Shown in pieces: positions 8,975 through 22,042 of a DNA stretch of 63,361 bases. The DNA lies in the IMG/VR virus record IMGVR_UViG_3300045581_000306, positions 1 through 63,361 of that record; one strand, 5' to 3'. The stretch's first letter is position 1; the number at the start of each line of letters is the position of its first letter. The translations under genes were made by a program, and so were the position numbers. Under the pieces are notes generated by a model, which saw only the letters and a program-made list of their open reading frames with translations, ran no database searches and had not been told where the DNA came from. The stretch is from a virus.

Positions 8975-9585
8975 TATTCGTAAGATATGTTAATTGTTCC
9001 AGCGTCAAATGTGTCTGTGCCGTTTACTGTTGTGATGCGGAGTCTGTCTAATGCACCAGAAAGCGAAACTGAACCTGCTCCAACAATTTCAAATGTATTT
9101 CCAGATTGATTAAAATAAAAACAATGAGAAGAAACAAATGAATTTGATGACATTAATGTTAATGTCATATGTCCAGTAATAAAATTAACTGAAGACAGCG
9201 ATTGAATAACAAATCCATTATTATATACTGGGAAACCAGTTCCGGTTACTGTTGTCTCTCTGCTTGCAGAATTATATCCAGTTGTTTGAATGCTTCCAGA
9301 ACCAATTTGAATTAATGGTTGGCTGCTTCCGTTAGTGGAAACACCATCAAACATCACAGTAATCCGCTTTGCCCAACTCGGAATGCCAGTAAAGTCAACA
9401 GCAGTTCCAGATGCGGTTTGTGCCGTTGCAAGAGTAATAGAACCACCAGATGACGATGTTAAATAATCTGTTCCAGCCACAGCTTGTGATACAACTCCAG
9501 ATGTTGCTTTAAGGATGCCTGTAATTGATCCTACTGTTGCTCCCGGCGTTACTACTCCAGTTGTTCCATTTAATGTGATTGGCAT
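8974..9585 (-). CDS. Short tail fibre protein C
   Basis: 203 residues. The N-terminus, MPITLNGTTGVVTPGATVGS, is a common phage fibre opening. The middle contains ASGTAVDFTGIPSWAKRITVMF, the start of a beta-sandwich domain frequent at fibre tips, and the C-terminal part alternates Ser/Thr/Gly-rich strands ending INISYE. Its stop overlaps the next ATG. Receptor-binding by position; no enzymatic motif is seen. Confidence 0.7.
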   Translation of the reverse strand: MPITLNGTTGVVTPGATVGSITGILKATSGVVSQAVAGTDYLTSSSGGSITLATAQTASGTAVDFTGIPSWAKRITVMFDGVSTNGSSQPLIQIGSGSIQTTGYNSASRETTVTGTGFPVYNNGFVIQSLSSVNFITGHMTLTLMSSNSFVSSHCFYFNQSGNTFEIVGAGSVSLSGALDRLRITTVNGTDTFDAGTINISYE

Positions 9586-9597
9586 AATTTTTATCCT

Positions 9598-12536
<2,939 letters not shown>

Positions 12537-12553
12537 ATATTACTATTCGTTTT

Positions 12554-13084
12554 ATGAAAACTTGCTGTCGTTGTAATATTCAAAAGGAATTGAGTGAATT
12601 TGTCAAATCTAGCAGATCGAAAGATGGATTCTGTAACAGATGCAAATCTTGTCATAGAATTGCAAGCATTCAATCGTGTAGAAATAATCCAGATGGCAGA
12701 AAGAAGGCTTGCTTGAAATATTACGAAACACACAAACAAGAACACATCAAAAGATGCATTTCTTGGGCTAAAAGAAACCCCCAAAAAGTCAAAGAGATTA
12801 AGTTGAGATGTCTTCAAAATATGACAGAAGATCAAATTGAAAAATTCAATCAATGCAGAATAAAATCCGCTAAAAAACAAAGACAAAAATTCTCTGATAA
12901 ATATAAAGCAAGAAATAAAGTAAACAATGCTGTCGCTAAACAAAAAATTCCAAAGGTTTCCACATTGCAATGCATAAATTGCGGGAGTCAAGCAAGCCAA
13001 TATCACCATCATAAAGGATATGATGAAAAACATTGGCTTGATGTTGTCCCTATGTGTATTCCTTGTCATTCTTTGGTTAAATAA
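12554..13084 (+). CDS. HNH endonuclease-like protein (free-standing)
   Basis: 176 residues, the only plus-strand gene. The N-terminus carries a zinc-finger-like CxxC pair set (C4/C7, C27/C30/C33) and the middle is strongly basic. The C-terminus has C140xxC143, the HHH at 151-153 and C168xxC171-H172, the zinc-bound pattern of phage HNH endonucleases. It sits between the lysin and a holin-like gene, reading against both, and has its own promoter. It is A-rich compared with its neighbours. These features fit a mobile homing-type endonuclease gene that entered the lysis cassette. ATG 12554 is preferred over upstream starts because the zinc-binding domain begins there. Confidence 0.8.
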   Translation: MKTCCRCNIQKELSEFVKSSRSKDGFCNRCKSCHRIASIQSCRNNPDGRKKACLKYYETHKQEHIKRCISWAKRNPQKVKEIKLRCLQNMTEDQIEKFNQCRIKSAKKQRQKFSDKYKARNKVNNAVAKQKIPKVSTLQCINCGSQASQYHHHKGYDEKHWLDVVPMCIPCHSLVK

Positions 13085-13087
13085 CAA

Positions 13088-13261
13088 TCATTTTCCTTTA
13101 CGAAGCACATTAATTAAACCTACTAAACCTAAACCAGCAACAAGGATTTGATTCTGCAACTCTGGATCAAGTTTTACTCCAAGTGCCGTAGCTACAAGGA
13201 TTAAACCGCGCCATGTAGAGTTCTCGGACAGACGCTCCAATAAGATATTTACAATTTTCAT
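13088..13261 (-). CDS. Holin-like small membrane protein
   Basis: 57 residues from ATG at 13261, which overlaps the stop of the upstream lipoprotein gene (ATGA). The sequence STWRGLILVATALGVKLDPE then QNQILVAGLGLVGLINVLRK has one or two hydrophobic segments and matches the style of small phage holins containing 'ENSTWRG...VGLINV'. It would act in the inner membrane, releasing the lysin. Confidence 0.65.
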   Translation of the reverse strand: MKIVNILLERLSENSTWRGLILVATALGVKLDPELQNQILVAGLGLVGLINVLRKGK

Positions 13262-13464
13262 TTGTCTTTTATGGTTTTTGAGAAGTGCTGCCAAGCATAT
13301 ACTACATTGTCATCAGCTTCTCGATCTGGATTTGCATATGGAACATACGAAACTGACAACTTAATCGCTCCAAGTTTACCTTGATGCTCTCCGGTTGGCG
13401 GAATCGGTATACTCACACATGACGAAAGATACATTAACGAAATCAATGTCAAAAAATATTTCAT
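13258..13464 (-). CDS. Small lipoprotein in the lysis cassette (possible outer spanin)
   Basis: 68 residues with a lipoprotein signal peptide: Lys2, a hydrophobic core and the lipobox LSSC with Cys16. The mature part is short, begins with a Pro-rich linker (IPIPPTG) and has no further membrane segment. Both ends overlap neighbours by four bases. A lysis-cassette lipoprotein in a phage of a Gram-negative host suggests an outer-membrane spanin subunit, but no inner-membrane partner with a coiled coil is obvious nearby. Confidence 0.6.
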   Translation of the reverse strand: MKYFLTLISLMYLSSCVSIPIPPTGEHQGKLGAIKLSVSYVPYANPDREADDNVVYAWQHFSKTIKDK

Positions 13465-13667
13465 TTTGCTTTTGGTTTTTTATCTTTGCTCAATTTTGAT
13501 AGCATCACATAGATGCTAACCCAAGCAGCAGCAATAGCTGAAATTGAAGCTAAAATACGGAACCATACATCTAATTCAGGTAACATAGAAATAACAACAG
13601 CAAATATACTGAAGATTGTACCAGTAATCCCGGTTCCTTGCGAATAAATTCCGTTGTCTGAGTTCAT
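13461..13667 (-). CDS. Two-helix membrane protein (holin or antiholin candidate)
   Basis: 68 residues from ATG at 13667, selected by a Shine-Dalgarno-like AGAAGGA seven bases upstream and an ATGA overlap with the preceding gene. There are two hydrophobic segments (about 13-30 and 36-55) and a Lys-rich C-terminal tail (KLSKDKKPKAK). Size, topology and place in the cassette fit a holin or antiholin. Confidence 0.6.
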   Translation of the reverse strand: MNSDNGIYSQGTGITGTIFSIFAVVISMLPELDVWFRILASISAIAAAWVSIYVMLSKLSKDKKPKAK

Positions 13668-13849
13668 TTTGTTCCTTCTAATTCGTATGCCCAAGGCAAG
13701 TTAAGTTCTGCCGCTTTTGCTTCACATTCTTCTTGTGTTCCGCAAAATATGTTTTCTTGTGTAGTTGTTATTCCGATAACTTCTTCCAAAAGAATTAAAC
13801 ATTTGTCATTATACACTAACTGAAATGGGCCCTCTTCTGTGATAATCAT
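13664..13849 (-). CDS. Small protein of unknown function upstream of holin genes
   Basis: 61 residues, acidic, with two Cys and a short helical end (EECEAKAAELNLPWAYELEG). Not recognised. It opens the lysis cassette one base after the stop of the PATR fibre gene and is coupled to the next gene by ATGA. Confidence 0.6.
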   Translation of the reverse strand: MIITEEGPFQLVYNDKCLILLEEVIGITTTQENIFCGTQEECEAKAAELNLPWAYELEGTK

Positions 13850-13850
13850 A

Positions 13851-15262
13851 CTATGTCAAGGTTAGTGTGCTTGTCAACGAATCGTAAGAAGGAGTTAGTC
13901 CACCTCCATTCGTCAATGTTATCGAAGCATAGGATTGCGTTGTAGAAGTCGGAAAAAACTTGAATGTCATTCCAGAAGATGGAACAACATTGAATGAAAC
14001 GCTTAATGTAGTGTTCGTAAAGTTTGCAGTTGCGGTAACTGTTCCGGGTGATGTTCCTCCATTGTTTACAATGCGCCTTGTTGTTCCAGCCAGAGTGCTT
14101 GTTGCTCCAGTATAAAGAAGCGTTCCACTTAACACCAATGTTCCAACTCCTAGTTTGGTAACACCACCTCCGCCGCCTCCATCAGAAAGACCCCCTGTTG
14201 TTAGTGTGACTCCTGCATTTGGACTAAAAATAGCCCCTCCTGCTTGAACGATGTAATTAAATGGAGTTGGAAGTGTCACATTGACTGTTGCAACAAATGT
14301 TCCACCATTGAAATTGAATGTATTTGTTCCGCCACTTCTAACAAATGAGTTGCAGTTTAAGGTTCCTCCGTTGAGACTAAATGTAGATGTTGATGTTGCT
14401 CCACCAACAAGCCCCCACCGCAAAGCTGATGTTAGTGTCATAACACCAGAGTTCAAATTAACTATGCTGGTTGTTGTCCCGCTTCCACCACCAAGATCAA
14501 ACCCTTGAGTCAAAAATGTTCCGCCATTTATATTAAGAGTGCTTAAAACTCCAGCCTCCCATGCCATTCCATTAACTTGAAGCGTTCCACCATTACAATT
14601 AACAGTCGATGTTCCCCCGCCATTCTCGCCCATAAACAATCCTGTTGTAATCAATGTTCCTCCAGTAATTGTAAGAGTTGAAACACTTGTCAACGGCAAT
14701 GAAAGTTGAAAATTTCTAGGATTCGCGGCTTTAGTTTGCGTATGGGTTCCAGAAGACACAACGATTGTTCCGCCTCGTAATTGAACATTTCCACCAAAAG
14801 TTGAAGTTCCAGATAGCGTTTGAGTTGCTGATCCAGTTTTTTGAAAGGTTCCAGTCGAGCTTGTAAGATTTCCAGAAAATTCAGTTGATCCAGACCCGGA
14901 TAGCGTTAGCTGATTTGCGCCCAATACTACATTTCCAGAACCAGCAATTGACGCTACAGTTTCTGATCCACCAATCTGAAATGTTGCGCCAGAATCCACT
15001 TCGATATCAGAAGTATCAGGTATTTTATCTGCTGCACTTGTAGTAAGCGTTCCTCGGCGAACTATTGTTTTACCAGTATAGCTATTAGCCCCAGAAAGCG
15101 TAAGAGTTCCAATGCCATCTTTTATGAAATCAATAGCACCTGATGTTATTGATGAAAGCGTGTAAGAAACAAATACCCACAATTTTGTAAATAAAGTATT
15201 TCTTACAACCGCATATCGATTGTCATCGGCTCCAACATAAATTTTAGATGCTTCATTCAGCG

Positions 15263-15266
<4 letters not shown>
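13851..15266 (-). CDS. Fibre with autotransporter-associated beta-strand repeats
   Basis: 471 residues. From about residue 45 the protein is a chain of Gly/Ser/Thr-rich rungs of the autotransporter-associated beta-strand (PATR) type: '[15 protein letters not shown]', '[20 protein letters not shown]', '[16 protein letters not shown]', '[13 protein letters not shown]'. PATR units are common in secreted bacterial surface proteins and unusual in phages. The N-terminus reads [19 protein letters not shown]. Its ATG overlaps the stop of the upstream collagen-like fibre (ATGA), tying it to the fibre array. Likely a side fibre or adhesin acquired from a host surface protein. Confidence 0.75.
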
Positions 15267-16790
<1,524 letters not shown>

Positions 16791-16794
16791 AATT

Positions 16795-18033
16795 TTATCC
16801 AGTTACAGTCCAGCCTTTCGCTGTTGCGATTGATGGATCATCAGATGCCGTTCCATAGTTTCCAGTAACAGTAATCGTTTTACCTGTTCCATTGGAAGAA
16901 AGGTTAGCGTAAATCTCGTTTAGTGCAGCAGCCCCAAACATACAGTTTGCCATATTGACTGAAACATTAATTCCAGTAGCTTGCATTCTAGTTAGTGAAC
17001 TTGAACTTCCACAAAACGCTTGCCCTGTTAGAGTATTTACAGCAGACAAATTGATAGCTGGGATTTTTTCTAATGCAAAGCAAGAAACAAACATACTTGT
17101 TGCATTTGTTACTGCTGAAGTATCCCATCCAGCGATATTTAAGTCTCTCAGGGAAAAACAACTAGCAAAAATGCCATTCATATTTGTTACCGAAGAAACA
17201 TCCCAGCCAGATAAGTCTAATTCCTCTAGCGCATAACAACTATTAAAGAGGTTCGATAAACTCGTTGCATTGATTTTTCCGCTTGGTGCTATAAATGAAA
17301 TCATTCCATTACATCCAAGGAAGGCGTTTGCCCAATTAGTTATACCGGATGTATTCCAAGTAGAGCAATTTAATTTTGAGATAGCTCCACAACTTCTAAA
17401 AATATTGCCGACATTGTTTATATTTGTCATGTTCCACTCAGTTTCATTGAGTGATTGTAAGCGGGTGCAGTTAAAAAAGAAATCCGCGAGGCTATTGATG
17501 TTGCCCCAGCTAGTGATATTGACTCGCTCCAAAGAGGAATGACGAACTGCATTTCCTCCAAGAATTAAGTTATTACCAGCCCCAAGATTCGGAAGGTTTA
17601 TATTAATGTCGAGGAATCCAGAGTTGTATTGTTGCAATCCTGAAGGAGAAACTTCTCTTATGCCAAGTTGGGCAAAAGTAAATACACCACTTGTCGGCGT
17701 AATTGAAATAATCGCTTGCTTATATCCACGGGTTGTTAGCGTTCCATCCAAGGCAGGATTGTTGAAATCGTAATTATGGCTTACTGTCGTATTGCTATTA
17801 AAGGTTTCTACAACACCATCACCCCAATCTACTTGATAAGTTCCAGTACTTGTAATCATCCGCAAGCGCGTATAATTTTCTGTCTGATCGGATACGGATT
17901 TTAGAATTTTAACGGACTGCGGTTCAGCAGCAGGAAGCGGCAACCAATCGGCAGGTCGTTGGTAAGTAGTGGAACTTTGTCCTGCGTCAAACAATGGAAC
18001 TTGCCCTAGATATACTTTAATTGGCTGAGGCAT
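16795..18033 (-). CDS. BspA/DUF285-type leucine-rich repeat fibre protein
   Basis: 412 residues. From about residue 150 the protein has repeats of the DUF285/BspA kind, with units such as LDLSGWDVSSVTNMNGIF, LNIAGWDTSAVTNATSMF and LNCSTWNTSGITNWANAF. The N-terminal part (MPQPIKVYLGQVPLFD, later YQVDWGDGVVETF) contains a PKD-like VDWGDG strand. BspA-type repeats serve in adhesion. Located inside the fibre array, it is probably a receptor-binding or environmental-adhesion protein. Confidence 0.8.
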   Translation of the reverse strand: MPQPIKVYLGQVPLFDAGQSSTTYQRPADWLPLPAAEPQSVKILKSVSDQTENYTRLRMITSTGTYQVDWGDGVVETFNSNTTVSHNYDFNNPALDGTLTTRGYKQAIISITPTSGVFTFAQLGIREVSPSGLQQYNSGFLDININLPNLGAGNNLILGGNAVRHSSLERVNITSWGNINSLADFFFNCTRLQSLNETEWNMTNINNVGNIFRSCGAISKLNCSTWNTSGITNWANAFLGCNGMISFIAPSGKINATSLSNLFNSCYALEELDLSGWDVSSVTNMNGIFASCFSLRDLNIAGWDTSAVTNATSMFVSCFALEKIPAINLSAVNTLTGQAFCGSSSSLTRMQATGINVSVNMANCMFGAAALNEIYANLSSNGTGKTITVTGNYGTASDDPSIATAKGWTVTG

Positions 18034-18470
18034 TATTTAATAAAATAAAGTGTGTTCGGATCGTAAGTTCCAAGCGCATCATACTCGCCTTGCGTCAGGC
18101 AGCGAATACCATTTACTGGAGTGGCATCGGCGGTTGATCCAACCACAATAGGGCCGCTTTTGTCAGGGATAGTAAGAGTTCTAGCAGTAGTGCTAGACGG
18201 AGTTAGCGTTGTAGAGTTCGCGCCAACAGAAAGAACAAGACTACCAGCATTGGTCAGTTCAAGTTCGTTATTTTTATCAATAGAAAGAAGCTGATCGTGA
18301 GAGTGCTGATAAGGCGCACCAATCGGAACTACATTCCCTGTGCTTGGGTGCTTTCCATACCAAACCTGATCTGCATAATTTATAGCAACTTCTCCGCTAG
18401 CCAAATCTGTAGTTAGCGGAACTTTATCAGCAATAGTGCTTTTTTTAGGTATAATTTTAGGATTAGCCAT
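18033..18470 (-). CDS. Tail fibre protein with shared C-terminal tag
   Basis: 145 residues. The start, MANPKIIPKKSTIADKVPLT then ASGEVAINYADQVWYGKHPS, is the classic phage fibre N-terminus. It ends IRCLTQGEYDALGTYDPNTL followed by YFIK, the same module as the collagen-like fibre at 15263-16597. Probably a short fibre or a base onto which other fibres dock. Confidence 0.75.
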   Translation of the reverse strand: MANPKIIPKKSTIADKVPLTTDLASGEVAINYADQVWYGKHPSTGNVVPIGAPYQHSHDQLLSIDKNNELELTNAGSLVLSVGANSTTLTPSSTTARTLTIPDKSGPIVVGSTADATPVNGIRCLTQGEYDALGTYDPNTLYFIK

Positions 18471-18491
18471 CTTATAGAAGAAGGTTTGCCC

Positions 18492-18511
18492 CCGTGGGTT
18501 TTACCCCACGG
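18492..18511 (-). terminator. Hairpin between fibre genes
   Basis: A 7-bp perfect stem (CCGTGGG / CCCACGG) with a 6-base loop, 20 bases after the coiled-coil fibre stop. No U-tract follows on the minus strand, so it may stabilise or process the mRNA rather than terminate it. Confidence 0.45.
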
Positions 18512-18531
18512 AGGACTTGTTTTATTTAACC

Positions 18532-19449
18532 TTAGTAAACTCCACCATCAATGGTGGTCTCAAGAGCAGAGATGCGGGTTTCGTGATCCGCAACATCAGC
18601 TTCGAGGTCATCCAAGCGGCTATCAGCACTAGCAGCTTCAAGGGCGTCAACGCGATTGCTGAGGGAGGTATCAGCAGTCGAGCGAGCGGAAGCCTCGGCA
18701 TCAATGTTGCTTTGGAGCGTGGTGTCAGCAGCAATACGAGCATTCTCTTCGTCATGAATCTCAATAAGGAGATTAGAGTCAGCAGCAGCGCGATCATTAA
18801 TCTCGCTAGTAAGATCAGCCTCTACAGTCGTGACGCGAGCTTCAAGAGCAGTTGCGGCAGACTCAACACCATCGATGCGAACTCCGAGAGCGGAGTCGCC
18901 AGCTTGGCGGTCGCTAACCTCTTGAGCGAGGGCAGCGTCATTGCTCAAAACATAACCAGCAAATGCTTGATCGTTAGTGGTATCAATAGAATTGATAAGG
19001 GTAACGATTTCAGCAAAACTATCCTTATCGGCCTCAGAGGCATCAAGGATTGCATCCACGCGATTCTTCTCGGTGGTGATTTTCGCATCGAGAGCATTGT
19101 CAGCAGCAACACGCGAAGCGGCTTCAGCCGAAACTGCGGCAACGCGAGCAGTTTCTTCGGCGGTAATGTCATCAGCGAGATCGCTTTCAGCGGCTTGAGC
19201 GCGGCTAATCTCAGCGTTCAGATTGTTGGTCAGAGTCGTATCAGCAGCTTCACGAGCAGATTGCTCAGTCGAAACAGCAGAGTCAACATATGTCTTCTTA
19301 GCAAAGATATGCTCGCCACCAATAGCGATAACTCCTTCGGCAGTACCGATAAGAAGACTTTTGTTGAGTGTATCATAAGCTGGTTCGCCAACCTGCAATG
19401 TTACAGGTGAGCCAGAACCTCGTTTAAGTTTGATAATTGGATTAGCCAT
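18532..19449 (-). CDS. Coiled-coil tail fibre
   Basis: 305 residues. The N-terminus MANPIIKLKRGSGSPVTLQV then GEPAYDTLNKSLLIGT is a phage fibre anchor (major-tropism-determinant-like). The rest, from about residue 60 to 295, is a long Ala/Glu/Asp heptad coiled coil (STEQSAREAADTTLTNNLNA, ERIAADTTL-type units) and the protein stops at LETTIDGGVY. It should form a trimeric rod to which the downstream fibres attach. The leader is A-rich without Shine-Dalgarno. Confidence 0.8.
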   Translation of the reverse strand: MANPIIKLKRGSGSPVTLQVGEPAYDTLNKSLLIGTAEGVIAIGGEHIFAKKTYVDSAVSTEQSAREAADTTLTNNLNAEISRAQAAESDLADDITAEETARVAAVSAEAASRVAADNALDAKITTEKNRVDAILDASEADKDSFAEIVTLINSIDTTNDQAFAGYVLSNDAALAQEVSDRQAGDSALGVRIDGVESAATALEARVTTVEADLTSEINDRAAADSNLLIEIHDEENARIAADTTLQSNIDAEASARSTADTSLSNRVDALEAASADSRLDDLEADVADHETRISALETTIDGGVY

Positions 19450-19498
19450 AATGTTTTATTTTGTTTTTTGTTGTTTGTTTTTCTGGTTATCAGAAATT

Positions 19499-19675
19499 TT
19501 ATTCTGGTGCTTGCTCGTATTCGCCAGCATCAATTTCAGCGACATTAGTTAATGTTCCATTTTGGGTCTGAGCTATTTCATTCCCGTTTGGAAGAGTTCC
19601 ATCTTCACCTATCTGAAAAGTAGAACCACCACCAAAATCAAGTTTCCCTGTAAATGGATTGAATTTTACCGCCAT
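19499..19675 (-). CDS. 58-residue protein with fibre N-terminal tag
   Basis: An ATG at 19675, one base after the upstream stop codon, opens 58 codons: [20 protein letters not shown] then QIGEDGTLPNGNEIAQ... ending EYEQAPE. The first 13 residues match the N-terminus of the collagen-like fibre at 15263-16597 ([14 protein letters not shown]). It is probably a real small structural protein, or an anchor that lost its fibre body. Confidence 0.7.
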   Translation of the reverse strand: MAVKFNPFTGKLDFGGGSTFQIGEDGTLPNGNEIAQTQNGTLTNVAEIDAGEYEQAPE

Positions 19676-19676
19676 C

Positions 19677-19946
19677 TTATGAAATACTAACTTTTACTAA
19701 ATTAGCATCATTTGTAATTGGAGGCTGAACTGAATATTCCAAGGTAAGAGTAGCAACTGCGCTGCCATCTTTGCTATAAACAACAGTCGCCACATTGTTA
19801 GTTGACCCGTAATAAGATAAAGTCAGTTCATCATATTCAGGAATTTGAAATCCTTGAAGATTTGAAATTGCTGTAGCGATGCTTGTGGTTCCATCTAAAA
19901 CTAGATGGCGATACTTTGCTGTGTCGAGAATCGATGGGATATCCAT
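19677..19946 (-). CDS. Small structural-region beta protein
   Basis: 89 residues, MDIPSILDTAKYRHLVLDGT and a beta-rich remainder (IPEYDELTLSYYGSTNNVAT, VVYSKDGSAVATLTLEY). It resembles short phage proteins found between capsid and fibre genes. It lies after the capsid-gene hairpin and one base before the 58-residue tag protein. Function unknown. Confidence 0.6.
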   Translation of the reverse strand: MDIPSILDTAKYRHLVLDGTTSIATAISNLQGFQIPEYDELTLSYYGSTNNVATVVYSKDGSAVATLTLEYSVQPPITNDANLVKVSIS

Positions 19947-19967
19947 AGTATTATAATTAGCTGAATT

Positions 19968-20000
19968 GGGGAGCGTGAGCCATACCTTCTCACGCTCCCC
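19968..20000 (-). terminator. Strong hairpin after the major capsid gene
   Basis: A 12-bp perfect stem (GGGGAGCGTGAG / CTCACGCTCCCC) with a 9-base loop begins 16 bases past the capsid stop. Only AAUUCAG follows, not a U-tract, so it may act as a 3' stabiliser or partial terminator that keeps capsid mRNA more abundant than the fibre mRNA. Confidence 0.65.
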
Positions 20001-20016
20001 TGTTTCAACTAACTAA

Positions 20017-21225
20017 TTACAGACCACCAACAGAGGTCGAGCAAGGAAGCGGAATTCCGTCGAATGGGCAACGCTTGTAGACAATCGCGCAAACATTCTG
20101 CGGACGAATCGGCTGAATCGCACGGGAGATTTGGTAGATGTGCTGACCAAAATCACCATAGAGGTTGCAATCGTTGTCGCGGAAGTAAGTCCACTCCAGT
20201 TCGCCCATCGCGAGTTGCGGAGCAAAGCGGAAGGTTCCCTCACCTGTGTAGGTTTCAGGCACAAGACGCTTGAACGCCTCGCCAGCAATGACGAACATGA
20301 CTTCGTAAGGAGCCGACACCCAAGCAGGATTACGGCGTTGAGCGAAGCCATTCGTAACAGCGGTGCTGACGATAGGATTGACGAGAACGAGGTTGCCAGA
20401 ACCATCGTAACCAGTCGCACGAAGAGGTTGCTGATCGATGCCGAAAGCAAACCCACGATAACCAAAGAACTGATAGCCTTTGATCGAGTCTTCACCGAGC
20501 TTGAACGAACCAGTCGTAAGAGCAACGAGGTCTTCTTTGACATCGGCATCGTTACGGAAGTTTTCGATCTGATCGGCGGAAGCCATGACCATGAAGAACT
20601 CGCCATCTTTAGTGCCAAAAGGCTCGGCAAGCATCTCTTCACGGAGGAAGGTTCCGATTTTGTAGAGGGTCTTGAAGTTCATCGGAGCATCAGGAAGGAT
20701 GCCAGTAGCGAACTTCGTGTTGATCGCTTGCATATCGCCAGTCAGATTCTGCGAGAACGACCGGGTGCTATTCGACACATACTTGATGCCAGACTGGATC
20801 AGGTACTGATAACGGATATCAGCATTGATAAGCTGGAGGATGGTCTTCTCAAGCGAGATTTGAGCTTGGAGATACGAACCCTTGAAAGCGGTACGCGAGG
20901 TCTTCACGCAGACGCGAGGCCCAGCACCACGGAGGGTCTGAAGCTGGAACTGATACTCGGTCGAACCAACTTGGTCGGGAGTAGCCCCAACGCCGCAGAG
21001 GGTTGTGTCATTCGCGAAGGTTGGCGAAGCGAGCGAGGCGGCAGGTACTGCCATCTCTTGCACAACGGAACGCACAACATCCGAAACATTCGGAAGAGTG
21101 CCGCCATCAATGGAGTTAATGTAGGGAGATTTGCGAGCAAGAACTCGACCAATCTGACCGATAATGCGGTTTACATCTTTAGCCGCGAAGTTCTGGACTG
21201 CGGCTAGTGAAATACAATCTGACAT
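20017..21225 (-). CDS. Major capsid protein
   Basis: 402 residues. The order portal, scaffold-like, this gene, and the composition (alpha/beta, no low complexity) fit a HK97-fold capsid subunit. A helix-rich N-terminal arm (LAAVQNFAAKDVNRIIGQIG) is followed by YQFQLQTLRGAGPRVCVKTS, a long spine-like helix (GSYLQAQISLEKTILQLINA) and a C-terminal beta region (VSAPYEVMFVIAGEAFKRLV, GELEWTYFRDNDCNLYGDFG). It is preceded by the longest untranslated leader in the genome and followed by a strong hairpin, consistent with high expression. Confidence 0.8.
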   Translation of the reverse strand: MSDCISLAAVQNFAAKDVNRIIGQIGRVLARKSPYINSIDGGTLPNVSDVVRSVVQEMAVPAASLASPTFANDTTLCGVGATPDQVGSTEYQFQLQTLRGAGPRVCVKTSRTAFKGSYLQAQISLEKTILQLINADIRYQYLIQSGIKYVSNSTRSFSQNLTGDMQAINTKFATGILPDAPMNFKTLYKIGTFLREEMLAEPFGTKDGEFFMVMASADQIENFRNDADVKEDLVALTTGSFKLGEDSIKGYQFFGYRGFAFGIDQQPLRATGYDGSGNLVLVNPIVSTAVTNGFAQRRNPAWVSAPYEVMFVIAGEAFKRLVPETYTGEGTFRFAPQLAMGELEWTYFRDNDCNLYGDFGQHIYQISRAIQPIRPQNVCAIVYKRCPFDGIPLPCSTSVGGL

Positions 21226-21466
21226 AGTTTTAGTTTTCTAGTTTTGGGTTTTTGTTTTAGTTTACTGACCCCTACTAGTCCTAAAACTGGCAGGGTATCA
21301 AATAAGGTTTTAGATGCGATTTCTCGCATACATAAATTCTCGTTTGTTACCCCGGCACGCTGGGCGGATTCGGCCTGATTGCAATGTTAGTAGGCATTGC
21401 TACCCGTTGGATAACGCTCCAACACCTCGCGGTATAAATCATCTACTACATCACTTTTTTAACCTG
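21226..21466 (-). promoter_or_regulatory. Structured leader upstream of the capsid gene
   Basis: A 241-base gap without a gene. Minus-strand RNA from it can form at least four hairpins: 21406-21423 (GUUGGA/UCCAAC), 21381-21400 (GCAAUG/CAUUGC), 21314-21329 (AUGCGA stem with a GAAA tetraloop) and 21254-21287 (GUUUUAG/CUAAAAC). A GC-rich stretch at 21351-21375 can pair internally. The A-rich end runs into the ATG without a Shine-Dalgarno sequence. It may hold the capsid promoter and a regulatory or protective RNA structure; no known riboswitch was recognised. Confidence 0.5.
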
Positions 21467-22042
21467 TCAAATAATCGGAGCAAATTTTTTTGAAAATTTT
21501 TCCTGCATTAATTTGATGTCTTGAATGTGTTCTAGTGAGTCCACATCTAAATCTACAAATGGATTGAAAATATCTTTTTCATATTTGATTACTCCATCCT
21601 GAATCAAGTCTTCATTAAGGATTCTTTGCAAAGCAGCATTGCATATTTCTTTTGAAAGATACATCACGCAAGCAGGGTTTCCGTTTATCACAAAAGAATT
21701 CGCTTCATAAGCGTTAGCAATGCTTGGAGTGAATCCATAATTCAAAACATCATAGTCGCTAATCCAACCTCCACCCGCCGCATGGATAGCGCAAAGACGA
21801 TTGTATCGAAGCTGAATTACTTCTACAGATTCGTTCTTTGTTTTTTCAAGCAGAGGATATGTTTGAATTAGCTTTTTTTGAAGTTTAATTCGGTTTGGCG
21901 AAATCTGCGCGTGACTTGAATTCAACATCACAGGATTCCACCCGGCGCGAGTCCATGAATCCTTCCAAAGATTGGCTTTTGAGAATTCTACTGCCTGATC
22001 ATTCGCCTGAAGCGATTCGTAGTAAGCGTAAATATTTTTCAT
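21467..22042 (-). CDS. Glycosyltransferase with DxD motif (GT32-like)
   Basis: 191 residues. The core LRYNRLCAIHAAGGGWISDY then DVLNYGF contains the DxD (Asp96-x-Asp98) of sugar-nucleotide glycosyltransferases that bind a divalent metal, and the 'AAGGGWISD' context resembles the capsular-polysaccharide/GT32-like group. The likely reaction is transfer of a sugar from a nucleotide donor. The ATG overlaps the stop of the other glycosyltransferase. The place between scaffold and capsid genes suggests glycosylation of a virion protein, or surface change in the infected cell. Confidence 0.7.
   Translation of the reverse strand: MKNIYAYYESLQANDQAVEFSKANLWKDSWTRAGWNPVMLNSSHAQISPNRIKLQKKLIQTYPLLEKTKNESVEVIQLRYNRLCAIHAAGGGWISDYDVLNYGFTPSIANAYEANSFVINGNPACVMYLSKEICNAALQRILNEDLIQDGVIKYEKDIFNPFVDLDVDSLEHIQDIKLMQEKFSKKFAPII

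Noticed and set aside
20131-21207. 358-codon plus-strand frame opposite the capsid gene
   Set aside because: It is the mirror frame of a well-supported capsid gene, has no domain pattern and no initiation signal.
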